Source: Tagaea sp965279565 (lineage in GTDB: Bacteria; Pseudomonadota; Alphaproteobacteria; CACIAM-22H2). Taken from it: 64,000 nt of DNA. Positions 42,694 through 52,190 of this stretch are shown here, in pieces. The stretch's first letter is position 1. Every line of letters starts with the position of its first letter. The stretch lies in NCBI GenBank assembly GCA_965279565.1, contig OZ257249.1, positions 1,364,001 through 1,428,000 of the forward strand, in the 5' to 3' direction. The position numbers and the translations under genes were made by a program. Below the pieces are notes generated by a model. It was not told the origin of the DNA. It searched no databases and saw only the letters and a program-made list of their open reading frames with translations.

Positions 42694-43629
42694 TCAGAGC
42701 CTGTCGGGCACGGCCAGCAGCACCTGGCCCATCGCGATCTCTTCGGTCACGGGCCGGCGCGCGCCGAACTCGACCTGATAGGTCGAGTAGCCCAGTTCGC
42801 GGAACAGCCGCACCGCGTCCATCAGGCACAGCGACTGGCGCGCCCAATAGGACGGTTCCCACAGGAAGAAGATCTTCGGGCGGAAGCGCTTGATCGTCGC
42901 CATGGCGCCCTGCAGCGCGTTCCATTCCTCGCCCTGCGCCAGCAGCTTGATCACGTCGAGGCGCTCGATCGGGTTGGCGGCGACATAGTCGTCGAGGCTC
43001 CACACCTTCATGTCGATCGAGCGGGTCGAGCGGCCGACGTTCGACTGCTGCAGCGACGCGTTGGCGAAGTTGCCGATCGTGTCGTCGTGCAGGAAGAGCT
43101 GGCGCGTCTCGCTGCGCCCGGCGACGGCCGCCTGGTTCAGCGTCACGTTGGCAAGCCCGTTGAGCGCCAGGTTCGCCTTGAGACGGCCCAGCGGATGCGG
43201 ATCGGGCTCGAACACGTGCACGCTGCCGGTCGGGCCGACGCGGTTGGCCATGATCATCGCGTGCATGCCGATGTTCGAGCCGATGTCGAACGCGACCTGG
43301 CCCGGGCGCAGCATGCGGTTGAGCAGCTTCGATATCTGCGGGCGGAACGCGCCGTAGAAATAGATGTACCACTCGAGGAACGAGTGGGTGTCGATGTTGA
43401 TGACCATGCCCTCGTCGTAGTCGAGCACGGTGCGCACCGGCCGGGCGTTGCCCGGCGGGTGGAGGGCGCGGACCACGCGGTCGGTGCCCTTGGGATGGAA
43501 GTGCCGGGTCAGCCAGGCGAACGCTGGAATCCATGCGGCAGCGGTCGGCGGCGGCTCGAAGCGAAGGGGTGCGGAATCGGGCAAGAGACGGGTCTCGTTC
43601 GCTGGGGTGGTCATCGTCGCGTGGGCCAT
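42694..43629 (-). CDS. FkbM-family methyltransferase
   Basis: A 311-residue protein. The Rossmann core has VAFDIGSNIGMHAMIMANRVG, VHVFEPDPHPLGRLKANLALNG and VTLNQAAVAG, clear FkbM features. The usual IK-I-D-V-E-G strand is altered to DVIKLLAQGEEW, losing the acidic residue before G, while a later Glu is kept. It would O-methylate a sugar, but the change may affect substrate binding. No signal peptide is seen. It is divergent from the glutamate dehydrogenase gene. Confidence 0.82.
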   Translation of the reverse strand: MAHATMTTPANETRLLPDSAPLRFEPPPTAAAWIPAFAWLTRHFHPKGTDRVVRALHPPGNARPVRTVLDYDEGMVINIDTHSFLEWYIYFYGAFRPQISKLLNRMLRPGQVAFDIGSNIGMHAMIMANRVGPTGSVHVFEPDPHPLGRLKANLALNGLANVTLNQAAVAGRSETRQLFLHDDTIGNFANASLQQSNVGRSTRSIDMKVWSLDDYVAANPIERLDVIKLLAQGEEWNALQGAMATIKRFRPKIFFLWEPSYWARQSLCLMDAVRLFRELGYSTYQVEFGARRPVTEEIAMGQVLLAVPDRL

Positions 43630-43706
43630 TTCCTTGGAAACCTCCGCCGGATCCTGAGACCCAACGGCGGCGATACCGGCGCTATTCCCCGGGGTTGGCC
43701 CGGATT

Positions 43707-43723
43707 GTTACCGTATGTTACCG
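43707..43723. repeat. Short direct repeat in the FkbM-GDH divergent region
   Basis: GTTACCG occurs at 43707-43713 and 43717-43723, one helical turn apart, 131 bases before the GDH start. A -10-like TGTAAAAT follows at 43774-43780 without a convincing -35. The two sites on one face of the helix could bind a regulator of the GDH gene. Weak evidence. Confidence 0.3.
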
Positions 43724-43853
43724 GAAAATGCCGGAGGTGCCAGCGCCGCGCAACTATTCTTCACTAAACCGCTGTAAAATTGGGCTGTTGGCAGCCGGAA
43801 GGCGGGCGCTATGCTGGCCGCTCCCGGCATCTGCCGGGCAGGGGAAGGCTGCC

Positions 43854-46800
43854 ATGTCGAAGCGCGACGAAGCCCGGAAGACCGAGATTCTCGACAGGCT
43901 GGCCGGCCTGGCCCGCCAGCGCCTGCAGGCCGGCGGGGCGGTCGCCAACGCCGAAACGGCCGAAGCCTTCATCCGTCGCTTCTACGCGAATGTCGCGGTC
44001 GACGACCTGGCCGAGCGGGCAGCCGACGACCTCTACGGGGCGGCGATCTCGCTGTGGGCCTACGGGCGCGCGCGTGCCCCCGGGACGGCCAAGGTGCGCG
44101 TCTACAACCCGCGCCTGTCCGAGCATGGCTGGGCCTCGACGCACACGGTGGTCGAGATCGTCCACGACGACATGCCGTTCCTCGTCGACTCGATCACCGC
44201 CGAGATCAACCGGCGCGACCTGTCGGTCCATCTCGTGATCCATCCGGTGGTGCCGGTCGCGCGCGACGCGGGCGGGGCGGCGACGGCGCTTGCCGACGGT
44301 GCGGGGCGCGAGAGCTTCATGCATATCGAGATCGACGCGCAGGGCGACCAGGCGCAGCTCGATTCGATCCGTTCCGGCGTGGAAGGCGTGCTCGCCGACG
44401 TGCGCGCGTGCGTCGCCGACTGGCGCCAGATGCTCACACGCGTGCGCGAGGTGCTCGACGGGCTCGACAACAATCCGCCGCCGCGCCCGGCCGCCGAGAT
44501 CGCCACGACGCGCGATTTCCTGTCTTGGCTTGCGGCCGACAATTTCACGTTCCTGGGCTATCGCGAATATTCGTACAACGGCGAAGGCACGACGTTCCGC
44601 AGCGTCGTCAACGCCGAGCGCGGCCTCGGTCTCGCGCGCAATTCCGAGTTCGTCGTGTTCGACGTGCTGCGCCGCATCGCCGATCTTCCCGCCCTCCAGC
44701 ATTTCGTGCGCGCCCCCGACCTGCTGCGCGTGGCCAAGGCCAACCGCCGCTCGACCGTGCACCGCTCGGCCTATCTCGACGCGATCGGCATCAAGGTCTA
44801 CGGGCCCGACGGCATCGTCGTGGGCGAGAAGGTGTTCCTCGGCCTGTTCACGTCGGCGGCATATATGCAGCGGCCGCGCGAGATCCCGCTGCTGCGCGAC
44901 AAGGTCACGGCCGTCGTCAAGAAAGCGAACTTCTCGGCCGACGGGCACAACGCCAAGGCGCTGCAGCACATCCTCGAGACCCATCCGCGCGAGGAACTGT
45001 TCCAGAGCACGGTCGACGAGCTCTACGAAATCGCACTCGGCATCCTGCGCCTGCAGGAACGCCAGCGCATCGCACTGTTCCTGCGCCGCGACGCGTTCGA
45101 CCGGTTCATCTCGGCCCTCGTCTACGTGCCGCGCGACCGGTTCAACACCGAACTGCGCGACCGCTTCCATTCGATCCTCGCGCGCGCCTATGCAGGACGC
45201 AAATCGGCCTTCTACGTGCTGCTCGCCGACGACAGCGCGCTGGTGCGCTGCCACTTCATCGTCGGGCTGACGCCGGGTGCCGTGCCCGACGTACGCGTGG
45301 AAGACGTCGAGAACGAACTGGTCGAGGCCGGCCGCGGCTTCGCCGACCGGCTCAAGGACGCGCTCGTCGCGGCGGAGGGCGAGGAGAAGGGCCTCGCCCG
45401 CCTGCGCCGCTATCAGGCCGCGTTCCCGGCCGCCTATCGCGAGCATTTCACGCCCGAGCAGGCGGTCGCCGACATTGCCCTCGTCGAATCCACGCTCGCG
45501 GGCGAGACGACGCTTGCTCTCAACCTCTACCGCTCGGTCGAGGCGGCGGAAAGCGAGTTGCGCCTGCGCATCTTCCATCGCAATGCACCCGTCCCGCTGT
45601 CGGACGTGCTGCCGATGCTGGAAAGCATGGGCCTCAAGGTGATGACGGAAGATCCGTTCCGCATCCAGCCGCTCGATGCCGCCGCCGCCGCACCCGCCGG
45701 CGACGTCTACATGCACGATCTCGCACTCGTCGCGCGCGAGGTGCGCGAACTCGATCTCGCGCGCGTCAAGCCGCTGTTCGAGGCGGCCTTCGCCGACGTG
45801 TGGGCGGGCGACGCGGCGTCCGACGGGTTCAACCGGCTGGTCCTCGCCGCTGCCATGTCGATCCGCGAGGTGACCGTGCTGCGCGCCCTTGCCGCCTATC
45901 TGCGGCAGGCCGGCATCACCTTCAGCCAGAGCTACATGGAAGACACGCTCGCGCACCATCCCAAGATCGCGCGCCGGCTCGTCGATTATTTCATCGCCTG
46001 CCACGATCCGGCCGCGGACAAGGACCGCGAGGTCAAGGAGCGGGGTATTGCCGTCGAGATCGCGCACATGCTCGACGACGTCGCCAATCTCGACGAGGAC
46101 CGCATCCTGCGCCGGTTCCTGAATCTGCTGCAGTGCGCCCTGCGCACCAACTATTTCCAGGCCGGTGCCGACGGAAGGCCGAAGAGCTATCTTTCGATCA
46201 AGTTCGACAGCCAGAAGATCGACGAGCTGCCGCTGCCGCGCCCGCTCGTCGAGATCTGGGTCTATTCGACGCGCGTGGAAGCCGTGCATCTGCGCGGCGG
46301 CAAGGTCGCGCGCGGCGGCATCCGCTGGTCGGACCGGCGCGAGGATTTCCGCACCGAGATCCTCGGCCTCATCAAGGCGCAGATGGTCAAGAACGCGGTC
46401 ATCGTGCCGGTCGGCTCGAAGGGCGGCTTCTTCGTCAAGAAGCCGCCAGCCCCCGAGGCGGGCCGCGAGGCGTTTCAGGCCGAAGGCATCGCCTGCTACC
46501 AGATCATGATGCGCGGGCTGCTCGACATCACCGACAACATCTCGCCCGGCGGCATCGTGCCGCCGAAGAACGTGCACCGGCGCGACGCGGACGATCCCTA
46601 TCTCGTCGTCGCGGCCGACAAGGGCACCGCGACCTTCTCCGACATCGCCAACGCGATCTCGGTCGAGTACGGCCACTGGCTGGGCGACGCGTTCGCCTCG
46701 GGCGGATCGGCCGGCTACGACCACAAGGGCATGGGCATCACCGCACGCGGCGCGTGGGAGGCGGTCAAGCGCCACTTCCGCGAATTCGGCCTCGACACGC

Positions 46801-48716
46801 AAAGCCAGCCGCACACCTGCATGGGTGTGGGCGACATGTCGGGCGACGTGTTCGGAAACGGCCTGCTGCGCTCGCCGCACACGCGCCTTCTCGGCGCGTT
46901 CGACCACCGCCACATCTTCCTCGACCCGAATCCCGATGCCGCGAAGGCCTTCGCCGAACGCGAACGCATGTTCAAGCTGCCGCGCTCGTCGTGGGCCGAC
47001 TACGACGCCAAGCTGATTTCCGAGGGTGGCGGGATATTCGACCGCAAGGCCAAGTCGATCAAGCTGTCCGCGCAGATCAAGGCGCTGCTGGGCATTTCGG
47101 CCGACAGCCTGACGCCGTTCGACCTGATGAAGGCAATGCTGAAGGCCGAGGTCGATCTGCTGTGGTTCGGCGGCATCGGCAACTACATCAAGGCCGCGTC
47201 GGAGACCAACGCGGACGCCGGCGACCGCGCCAACGACGCGATCCGCGTCAACGGGTCGGAGATCCGCGCACGCGTGATCGGCGAGGGCGCCAATCTCGGC
47301 TGCACGCAGCGCGGGCGCATCGAGTACGCGCTGGCGGGTGCCGGCGGCAAGGGCGGGCGGATCAACACCGACGCCATCGACAATTCGGCCGGCGTCGACA
47401 CGTCCGACCACGAGGTCAACATCAAGGTCCTGCTCGGCGACGTGATCCAGCGCGGCGACATGACGCTCAAGCAGCGCGATGCGCTTCTGGCGCGCATGAC
47501 CGACGAGCTCGGCCTGCAGGTGCTGCGTGACAACTACCTGCAGACCCAGGCGCTGAGCCTTGCCGAACTCGACGGGGCGGGGGGCGTGGACCGCATCGCG
47601 CGCCTGATGCGCGCACAGGAGAAGACCGGCCGCCTCAACCGCGCGATCGAGTACCTGCCCGACGACGACGAGCTTGCCGCGCGCGCGGGTGCCGGCAAGG
47701 GCCTGACGCGGCCCGAGCTTGCCGTCATGCTCGCCTACGCCAAGATGGCGCTCTACGACGAGCTGCTTGCCGGCGATTTGCCAGACGACGCCTATCTCGT
47801 CGACGATCTGGTCAAGTATTTCCCGCGCGAGCTGCGCCGCGACCACAAGGACGCGATCCTGCGCCACCGCCTGCGGCGCGAGATCATCGCGACGGTGGCG
47901 ACGAACTCCATCGTCAACCGCGCGGGCATCACGTTCGTGCACGAGCTGGGCGAACGCTGCGGAACGGGCCCGGCGGAAGTGGCGCGCGCCTACATCGTGG
48001 CGCGCCAGGTCTTCGGCCTGCGCGACATGTGGGGCACGATCGAGACGCTCGACAACAAGGTGCCGGCGGAAATCCAGTACGCGATGCTGCGCGAGACGAT
48101 GTCGATCCTCGACCACGCGACGACGTGGCTGCTGCGCCATCTGCCCGGCCGGGTCGACGTCGCGGCCGCCCTTGCCGTGTTCGGCGGCGGCATCGAGGAA
48201 CTCAAGCACGGCATCGCCGGCACGCTCGACGAGGACCGCAAGGCCGCCTTCGCCGCGCGTCGCGACCGGCTGACCGGTGCCGGCGTGCCGGCCGAACTCG
48301 CGGACGGGATCGCCGGGCTGGGCGACCTGCGCGCGGGTCTCGATCTGGTGCGCATCGCGCAGAACGCCAAGGCACCCATCGATGCGGTGGCGCGATGCTA
48401 TTTCGCGTTCGGCGCAAGGCTCGGCTTCGACTGGCTGCGCGACACGGCCGCGAAGATCCCGGCACAGAACGCCTGGCAGCTTCGCGCGGTCGCTGCCACG
48501 GTCGACGATCTCTATGCCCAGCAGGCCGAACTCGTCGGGCGCGCGCTTGCAGCACACGGCACGTCGGGCGATCCGGCAACGGCGTATCTCGACGGGCATG
48601 CGGCTTCCCTCGCGCGCTACGACGCGCTGGTCGTCGAACTGCGCGCGGGCGGGGCTGCCGATCTTGCCGCACTCACCGTTGCCGGGCGCGAACTGCGCGC
48701 GCTGGTGGCCGGGTGA
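43854..48716 (+). CDS. NAD-specific glutamate dehydrogenase, large (180-kDa) class
   Basis: A 1,620-residue enzyme, the usual size of the alphaproteobacterial form (GdhZ of Caulobacter, GdhB of Pseudomonas). ATG 43854 follows GGGGAAGG; the long in-frame upstream extension is not coding. The N-terminal 800 residues are regulatory (ACT-like and helical), the catalytic core lies around 810-1200: GGIRWSDRREDFRTEI near 820, PVGSKGGFFVKKP near 850 (catalytic Lys), GVGDMSGDVFGNG near 990 (dinucleotide binding) and GEGANLGCTQRGR near 1145. It oxidises glutamate to 2-oxoglutarate and ammonia with NAD. The stop overlaps the next gene as GTGA. Confidence 0.97.
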   Translation: MSKRDEARKTEILDRLAGLARQRLQAGGAVANAETAEAFIRRFYANVAVDDLAERAADDLYGAAISLWAYGRARAPGTAKVRVYNPRLSEHGWASTHTVVEIVHDDMPFLVDSITAEINRRDLSVHLVIHPVVPVARDAGGAATALADGAGRESFMHIEIDAQGDQAQLDSIRSGVEGVLADVRACVADWRQMLTRVREVLDGLDNNPPPRPAAEIATTRDFLSWLAADNFTFLGYREYSYNGEGTTFRSVVNAERGLGLARNSEFVVFDVLRRIADLPALQHFVRAPDLLRVAKANRRSTVHRSAYLDAIGIKVYGPDGIVVGEKVFLGLFTSAAYMQRPREIPLLRDKVTAVVKKANFSADGHNAKALQHILETHPREELFQSTVDELYEIALGILRLQERQRIALFLRRDAFDRFISALVYVPRDRFNTELRDRFHSILARAYAGRKSAFYVLLADDSALVRCHFIVGLTPGAVPDVRVEDVENELVEAGRGFADRLKDALVAAEGEEKGLARLRRYQAAFPAAYREHFTPEQAVADIALVESTLAGETTLALNLYRSVEAAESELRLRIFHRNAPVPLSDVLPMLESMGLKVMTEDPFRIQPLDAAAAAPAGDVYMHDLALVAREVRELDLARVKPLFEAAFADVWAGDAASDGFNRLVLAAAMSIREVTVLRALAAYLRQAGITFSQSYMEDTLAHHPKIARRLVDYFIACHDPAADKDREVKERGIAVEIAHMLDDVANLDEDRILRRFLNLLQCALRTNYFQAGADGRPKSYLSIKFDSQKIDELPLPRPLVEIWVYSTRVEAVHLRGGKVARGGIRWSDRREDFRTEILGLIKAQMVKNAVIVPVGSKGGFFVKKPPAPEAGREAFQAEGIACYQIMMRGLLDITDNISPGGIVPPKNVHRRDADDPYLVVAADKGTATFSDIANAISVEYGHWLGDAFASGGSAGYDHKGMGITARGAWEAVKRHFREFGLDTQSQPHTCMGVGDMSGDVFGNGLLRSPHTRLLGAFDHRHIFLDPNPDAAKAFAERERMFKLPRSSWADYDAKLISEGGGIFDRKAKSIKLSAQIKALLGISADSLTPFDLMKAMLKAEVDLLWFGGIGNYIKAASETNADAGDRANDAIRVNGSEIRARVIGEGANLGCTQRGRIEYALAGAGGKGGRINTDAIDNSAGVDTSDHEVNIKVLLGDVIQRGDMTLKQRDALLARMTDELGLQVLRDNYLQTQALSLAELDGAGGVDRIARLMRAQEKTGRLNRAIEYLPDDDELAARAGAGKGLTRPELAVMLAYAKMALYDELLAGDLPDDAYLVDDLVKYFPRELRRDHKDAILRHRLRREIIATVATNSIVNRAGITFVHELGERCGTGPAEVARAYIVARQVFGLRDMWGTIETLDNKVPAEIQYAMLRETMSILDHATTWLLRHLPGRVDVAAALAVFGGGIEELKHGIAGTLDEDRKAAFAARRDRLTGAGVPAELADGIAGLGDLRAGLDLVRIAQNAKAPIDAVARCYFAFGARLGFDWLRDTAAKIPAQNAWQLRAVAATVDDLYAQQAELVGRALAAHGTSGDPATAYLDGHAASLARYDALVVELRAGGAADLAALTVAGRELRALVAG

Positions 48717-49981
48717 CGCAGCCGACGTCGGATGCGGGCAAGGGCGCCGTCTTCGCCTGGTGCCTCTACGACTGGTCGTCGTCGGCCTTCCCGGCCGTCA
48801 TCACGACGTTCGTGTTCGCCACCTATTTCACGCAAGGTGTCGCCGCCGATCCGGTGACGGGGACCGCAATGTGGGGCCACGCGACGGCCATCGCGGGGCT
48901 GTGCATCGCGCTGCTGGCCCCGGTCGTGGGCGCCATCGCCGACCATGGCGGCCGGCAGAAGCCCTATCTCGCCTTCTTCACGTCGCTCGCGATCGTCGCG
49001 AGTGCCGCACTCTGGTACGTGCGGCCCGATCCGGCGGACGCGCTGTTCGCGCTCGTCGCGTTCGCGATCGCGACCGTTTCGTTCGAGATCGCGAACGTCT
49101 TCTACAATTCGCTGCTGCCGAAGGTCGCTTCGCCCGAGCGGCTGGGCCGCGTGTCGGGCTGGGGCTGGGGGCTCGGCTATGTCGGCGGCATCGTGTGCCT
49201 GGCGATCCTGCTCGTCGCCTTCGTGCAGAACCCGGCCCCGCTTCTCGGGCTCGACCGTTCCGCGGCCGAGCATGTGCGAATTGTCGGGCCGTTCACCGCA
49301 CTCTGGTGGCTCGTCTTCGCGCTGCCCATCCTGCTCGTGCTGCGCGAGACCGGCCCGCGCGAGCGCTGGGGGTCGGCGCTCCGCAAGGGGCTGGGCGAGA
49401 TCCGCGGCACGCTCGCCTTCCTGCGCGCGCGGCGCGACATCGCATGGTTCCTCGCCGCGAACATGATCTACACCGACGGGCTGACCACGCTGTTCGCGTT
49501 CGGCGCCATCTACGCCGCCGGCAGCTTCGGCATGGCGCTGGAAGAGGTGATCGTGTTCGGCATCGCGCTGAACCTGTCGGCCGGGCTCGGCGCCTTCGCC
49601 TTCGCATGGATCGACGACCGGCTCGGTTCGCGCCGGACCATCGCAATCGGCCTCGTCTGCCTGACCGCGATCGGGGCGGCCCTGCTGGTGGTCGAATCGA
49701 AGACCGCCTTCTGGATCCTGGGCGTGGCCATCGGCCCGTTCTTCGGACCCGTGCAGGCGGCCAGCCGCTCGCTCGCCGCGCGCATCGCCCCGCCCGAACA
49801 CCGCACGCAGGTCTTCGGGCTGTTCGCCCTTTCCGGCCGCATCACCGCCTTCATGGGGCCGGCCATCCTCGGCACGGTCACGCTCGCCTTCGACAGCCAG
49901 CGCGCGGGCATGGCGACGATCCTGCCCTTCTTCGTCGTGGGCCTGATCGTGCTGTGGCGCAAGGTGGCGGAACTCCGCTAG
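48713..49981 (+). CDS. MFS transporter, UMF1/Atg22-like family
   Basis: A 422-residue permease starting at GTG 48713, which overlaps the GDH stop (GTGA). It opens AVFAWCLYDWSSSAFPAVITTFVFATYF, the diagnostic first helix of the UMF1 family related to yeast vacuolar Atg22, a presumed amino acid effluxer. Other markers: IADHGGRQKPYL and GWGWGLGYVGGIVCL. Coupling to glutamate dehydrogenase hints at an amino acid substrate, but that is inference. A 9-base gap leads to the methyltransferase. Confidence 0.87.
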   Translation: MTQPTSDAGKGAVFAWCLYDWSSSAFPAVITTFVFATYFTQGVAADPVTGTAMWGHATAIAGLCIALLAPVVGAIADHGGRQKPYLAFFTSLAIVASAALWYVRPDPADALFALVAFAIATVSFEIANVFYNSLLPKVASPERLGRVSGWGWGLGYVGGIVCLAILLVAFVQNPAPLLGLDRSAAEHVRIVGPFTALWWLVFALPILLVLRETGPRERWGSALRKGLGEIRGTLAFLRARRDIAWFLAANMIYTDGLTTLFAFGAIYAAGSFGMALEEVIVFGIALNLSAGLGAFAFAWIDDRLGSRRTIAIGLVCLTAIGAALLVVESKTAFWILGVAIGPFFGPVQAASRSLAARIAPPEHRTQVFGLFALSGRITAFMGPAILGTVTLAFDSQRAGMATILPFFVVGLIVLWRKVAELR

Positions 49982-49990
49982 AAGTCCCCG

Positions 49991-50932
49991 ATGAGCGAAA
50001 CCTGCCGGATCTGCGGGGGCGCACCCAAGGCCCGCCACACCGCACGCGAGATGATGTATGGCTCGCGCGAGACCTTCGCGTATTTCGAGTGCGCGACATG
50101 CGGCTGCCTGCAGATCGCCGACATTCCCGCCGATCTCGCGCGGCATTATCCGGCCGACTATTACAGCCTCGACGGCGGCCTGCCGAAAAAGCCGAGCTGG
50201 AAGCGTCGGCTCGCGGCGGCGTGGGCCTATTCGCGCGACGGCGGCCTGCTCGGCTGGGCGTGCCACAAGCTGAAGCCCAATGCGGAAATGCGCCTGCTCG
50301 GCGAACTGGGTATCGCGCGCGACGACGCGATCCTCGATGTGGGCTGCGGCAAGGGTGCGCGTGTCGCGCGCCTGCGCCAGCTCGGCTTCCGCGCCGAAGG
50401 GATCGACCCGCACCTGGACGCCGACGTCTCGCTCGACGGAGCCGTGATCGCGCGCCGGGCCACGCTCGATGCCGTCGCCGGGCCCTACCGTCTCGTCATG
50501 TTCCATCACAGCTTCGAGCATCTGCCCGATCCGCATGCGGCGATGGATGCCGCGCGCCGGCTCGTCGACGAGGATGGCCGCGTGCTGATCCGCGTGCCGA
50601 CCTGCTCGTCGCAGGCGTGGGAAACCTACGGCACCGACTGGGTGCAGCTCGACGCACCCCGCCACCTGTTCCTGTTCAGCCGCGACTCGCTGCGTCGGCT
50701 CGCGGACGCGCACGGTTTCCGCATCGAGCGGATCGAGGACGATTCCGACGGTTTCCAGTTCTGGGGTTCGGAGATGTACCGGCGCGACGTGCCGATGAAT
50801 TCGCCGCAAGCACACTCGAAGAAGAAGCCGATGTTCACGGCCGCCGAACTCGACGGCTGGGCGGAACAGGCCCGCACGCTCAACGCTGCCGGCAGGGGCG
50901 ACCAGCTCGCCGCGGTCCTGGCACCGGTCTGA
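49991..50932 (+). CDS. Class I SAM-dependent methyltransferase with N-terminal zinc ribbon
   Basis: A 313-residue protein. MSETCRICGGAPKAR and, 25 residues later, ECATCGCLQ form a four-cysteine zinc site. The Methyltransf_23-type domain has LDVGCGKGARVARLRQLGF, FHHSFEHLPDPHAAMD and RVLIRVPTCSSQ. A C-terminal SPQAHSKKKPMFTAAELDGWAEQARTLN tail is present. The acceptor is likely a sugar, by likeness to polysaccharide-cluster enzymes and to the protein at 31026. It sits 7 bases before the Hsp70-like gene. Confidence 0.85.
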   Translation: MSETCRICGGAPKARHTAREMMYGSRETFAYFECATCGCLQIADIPADLARHYPADYYSLDGGLPKKPSWKRRLAAAWAYSRDGGLLGWACHKLKPNAEMRLLGELGIARDDAILDVGCGKGARVARLRQLGFRAEGIDPHLDADVSLDGAVIARRATLDAVAGPYRLVMFHHSFEHLPDPHAAMDAARRLVDEDGRVLIRVPTCSSQAWETYGTDWVQLDAPRHLFLFSRDSLRRLADAHGFRIERIEDDSDGFQFWGSEMYRRDVPMNSPQAHSKKKPMFTAAELDGWAEQARTLNAAGRGDQLAAVLAPV

Positions 50933-50939
50933 GGACGGC

Positions 50940-52190
50940 ATGATCGCCTGCGGACTGGATTTCGGGACGTCGAACTCGGCCATCGGCGTCTTTCGCGACG
51001 GGGCCGCGGCGCTCGCACCCGTCGAGGCGGACGCCACGCTGATTCCGAGCGCGGTGTTCATCGACTACGAGGAGAAGGGCCGCGCGCTGTTCGGCAACGA
51101 GGCCATCGCGGCCTATGTCTCGCAGACCGACGGACGGCTGATGCGCGCACTCAAGTCGATCCTGAGTTCGCCGCTGATCGACGAGGAGACGATCCTTGCC
51201 GGCCGCAAGGTGCCGCTGACGCGGATCGTCGAGATCTTCGTGAGGCATCTGAAGAAGAAGGCCGAGGCGTTCGCGGGCCGCGAGATCGCGTCCGTCGTGC
51301 ATGGCAGGCCGGTGCGCTTCGTCGACGGCGACGATGCGGCCGATGCGCGCGCGCAGGCGGTGCTCGAGGCGATCGCCCGGCGCGCGGGCTTCCGCGATGT
51401 CGCGTTCGTGTACGAGCCCATCGCGGCCGCGCGGAACTACGAGCTGACGATCCGGCGCGAGGAGCTGGCGCTGATCGCCGACATCGGCGGCGGGACCAGC
51501 GACTTCTCCGTCATCCGCGTCGGCCCGCAGCACCGCGAACGCGCCGACCGCAGCCGCGACGTGCTCGCGAACGCCGGCCTGCGCGTCGGCGGCACCGATT
51601 TCGATGCCGCACTGAGCCTCGCTTCGGTGATGCCGCTGCTCGGGCTCGGCACGCAGCTGATCGAGAAGGACCTGCCGATGCCAAGCGCGCTCTACCACGA
51701 GCTTGCCGCGTGGCCGACGATCAATTTCGCCTATGGCTACAGGAACGAACGCGAGGTGGCCGAACTGGTCACGCTCGCGTGCGAGCCCGAGAAAGTCGAG
51801 CGCCTGCTGAAGGTGCTGCGCCAACGGCTCGGCCATCGTCTGGCGTTCGCCGTGGAGGATGCCAAGATCGCGCTGAGTGCCGCGGAGCGCTCGGACGTGC
51901 CACTCGGATTTCTCGAAGCGGGCCTTGCGCTTGCGGCGACGCGCGAGGATTTCGACTGCGCGATCGAGTCGAGGACCGACAGGCTTTACGAGGCGGCGCG
52001 CGGCTGCATCGCGGCGGCTGGCGTGGGGCCTGCCGACATCGACACGATCTTCCTGACCGGCGGTTCAAGCCGCGTGCCGGCAGTCCGCGCGGCCGTCGCG
52101 CGCGCAGCACCTTCGGCACGCCTGGCCGGCGGTTCGGACCTGATGTCGGTGGCGCTGGGCCTGACGCAGATGGCCGGTACTGCGACCTAG
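50940..52190 (+). CDS. yegD: Hsp70-family protein, YegD-like
   Basis: A 416-residue actin-fold ATPase covering only the nucleotide-binding half of Hsp70. The phosphate loops CGLDFGTSNSAIGVFR, IADIGGGTSDFSVIRVG and FLTGGSSRVPAVRAAV, with FVYEPIAAARNYE, are intact. It lacks the peptide-binding domain, as does E. coli YegD, whose function is unsettled. Cytoplasmic. Its stop overlaps that of convergent purH by 4 bases. Confidence 0.88.
   Translation: MIACGLDFGTSNSAIGVFRDGAAALAPVEADATLIPSAVFIDYEEKGRALFGNEAIAAYVSQTDGRLMRALKSILSSPLIDEETILAGRKVPLTRIVEIFVRHLKKKAEAFAGREIASVVHGRPVRFVDGDDAADARAQAVLEAIARRAGFRDVAFVYEPIAAARNYELTIRREELALIADIGGGTSDFSVIRVGPQHRERADRSRDVLANAGLRVGGTDFDAALSLASVMPLLGLGTQLIEKDLPMPSALYHELAAWPTINFAYGYRNEREVAELVTLACEPEKVERLLKVLRQRLGHRLAFAVEDAKIALSAAERSDVPLGFLEAGLALAATREDFDCAIESRTDRLYEAARGCIAAAGVGPADIDTIFLTGGSSRVPAVRAAVARAAPSARLAGGSDLMSVALGLTQMAGTAT

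Noticed and set aside
43809..48599. A 1,596-codon open frame on the minus strand
   Set aside because: It is entirely antisense to the NAD-glutamate dehydrogenase gene and has no recognisable domain or ribosome site.
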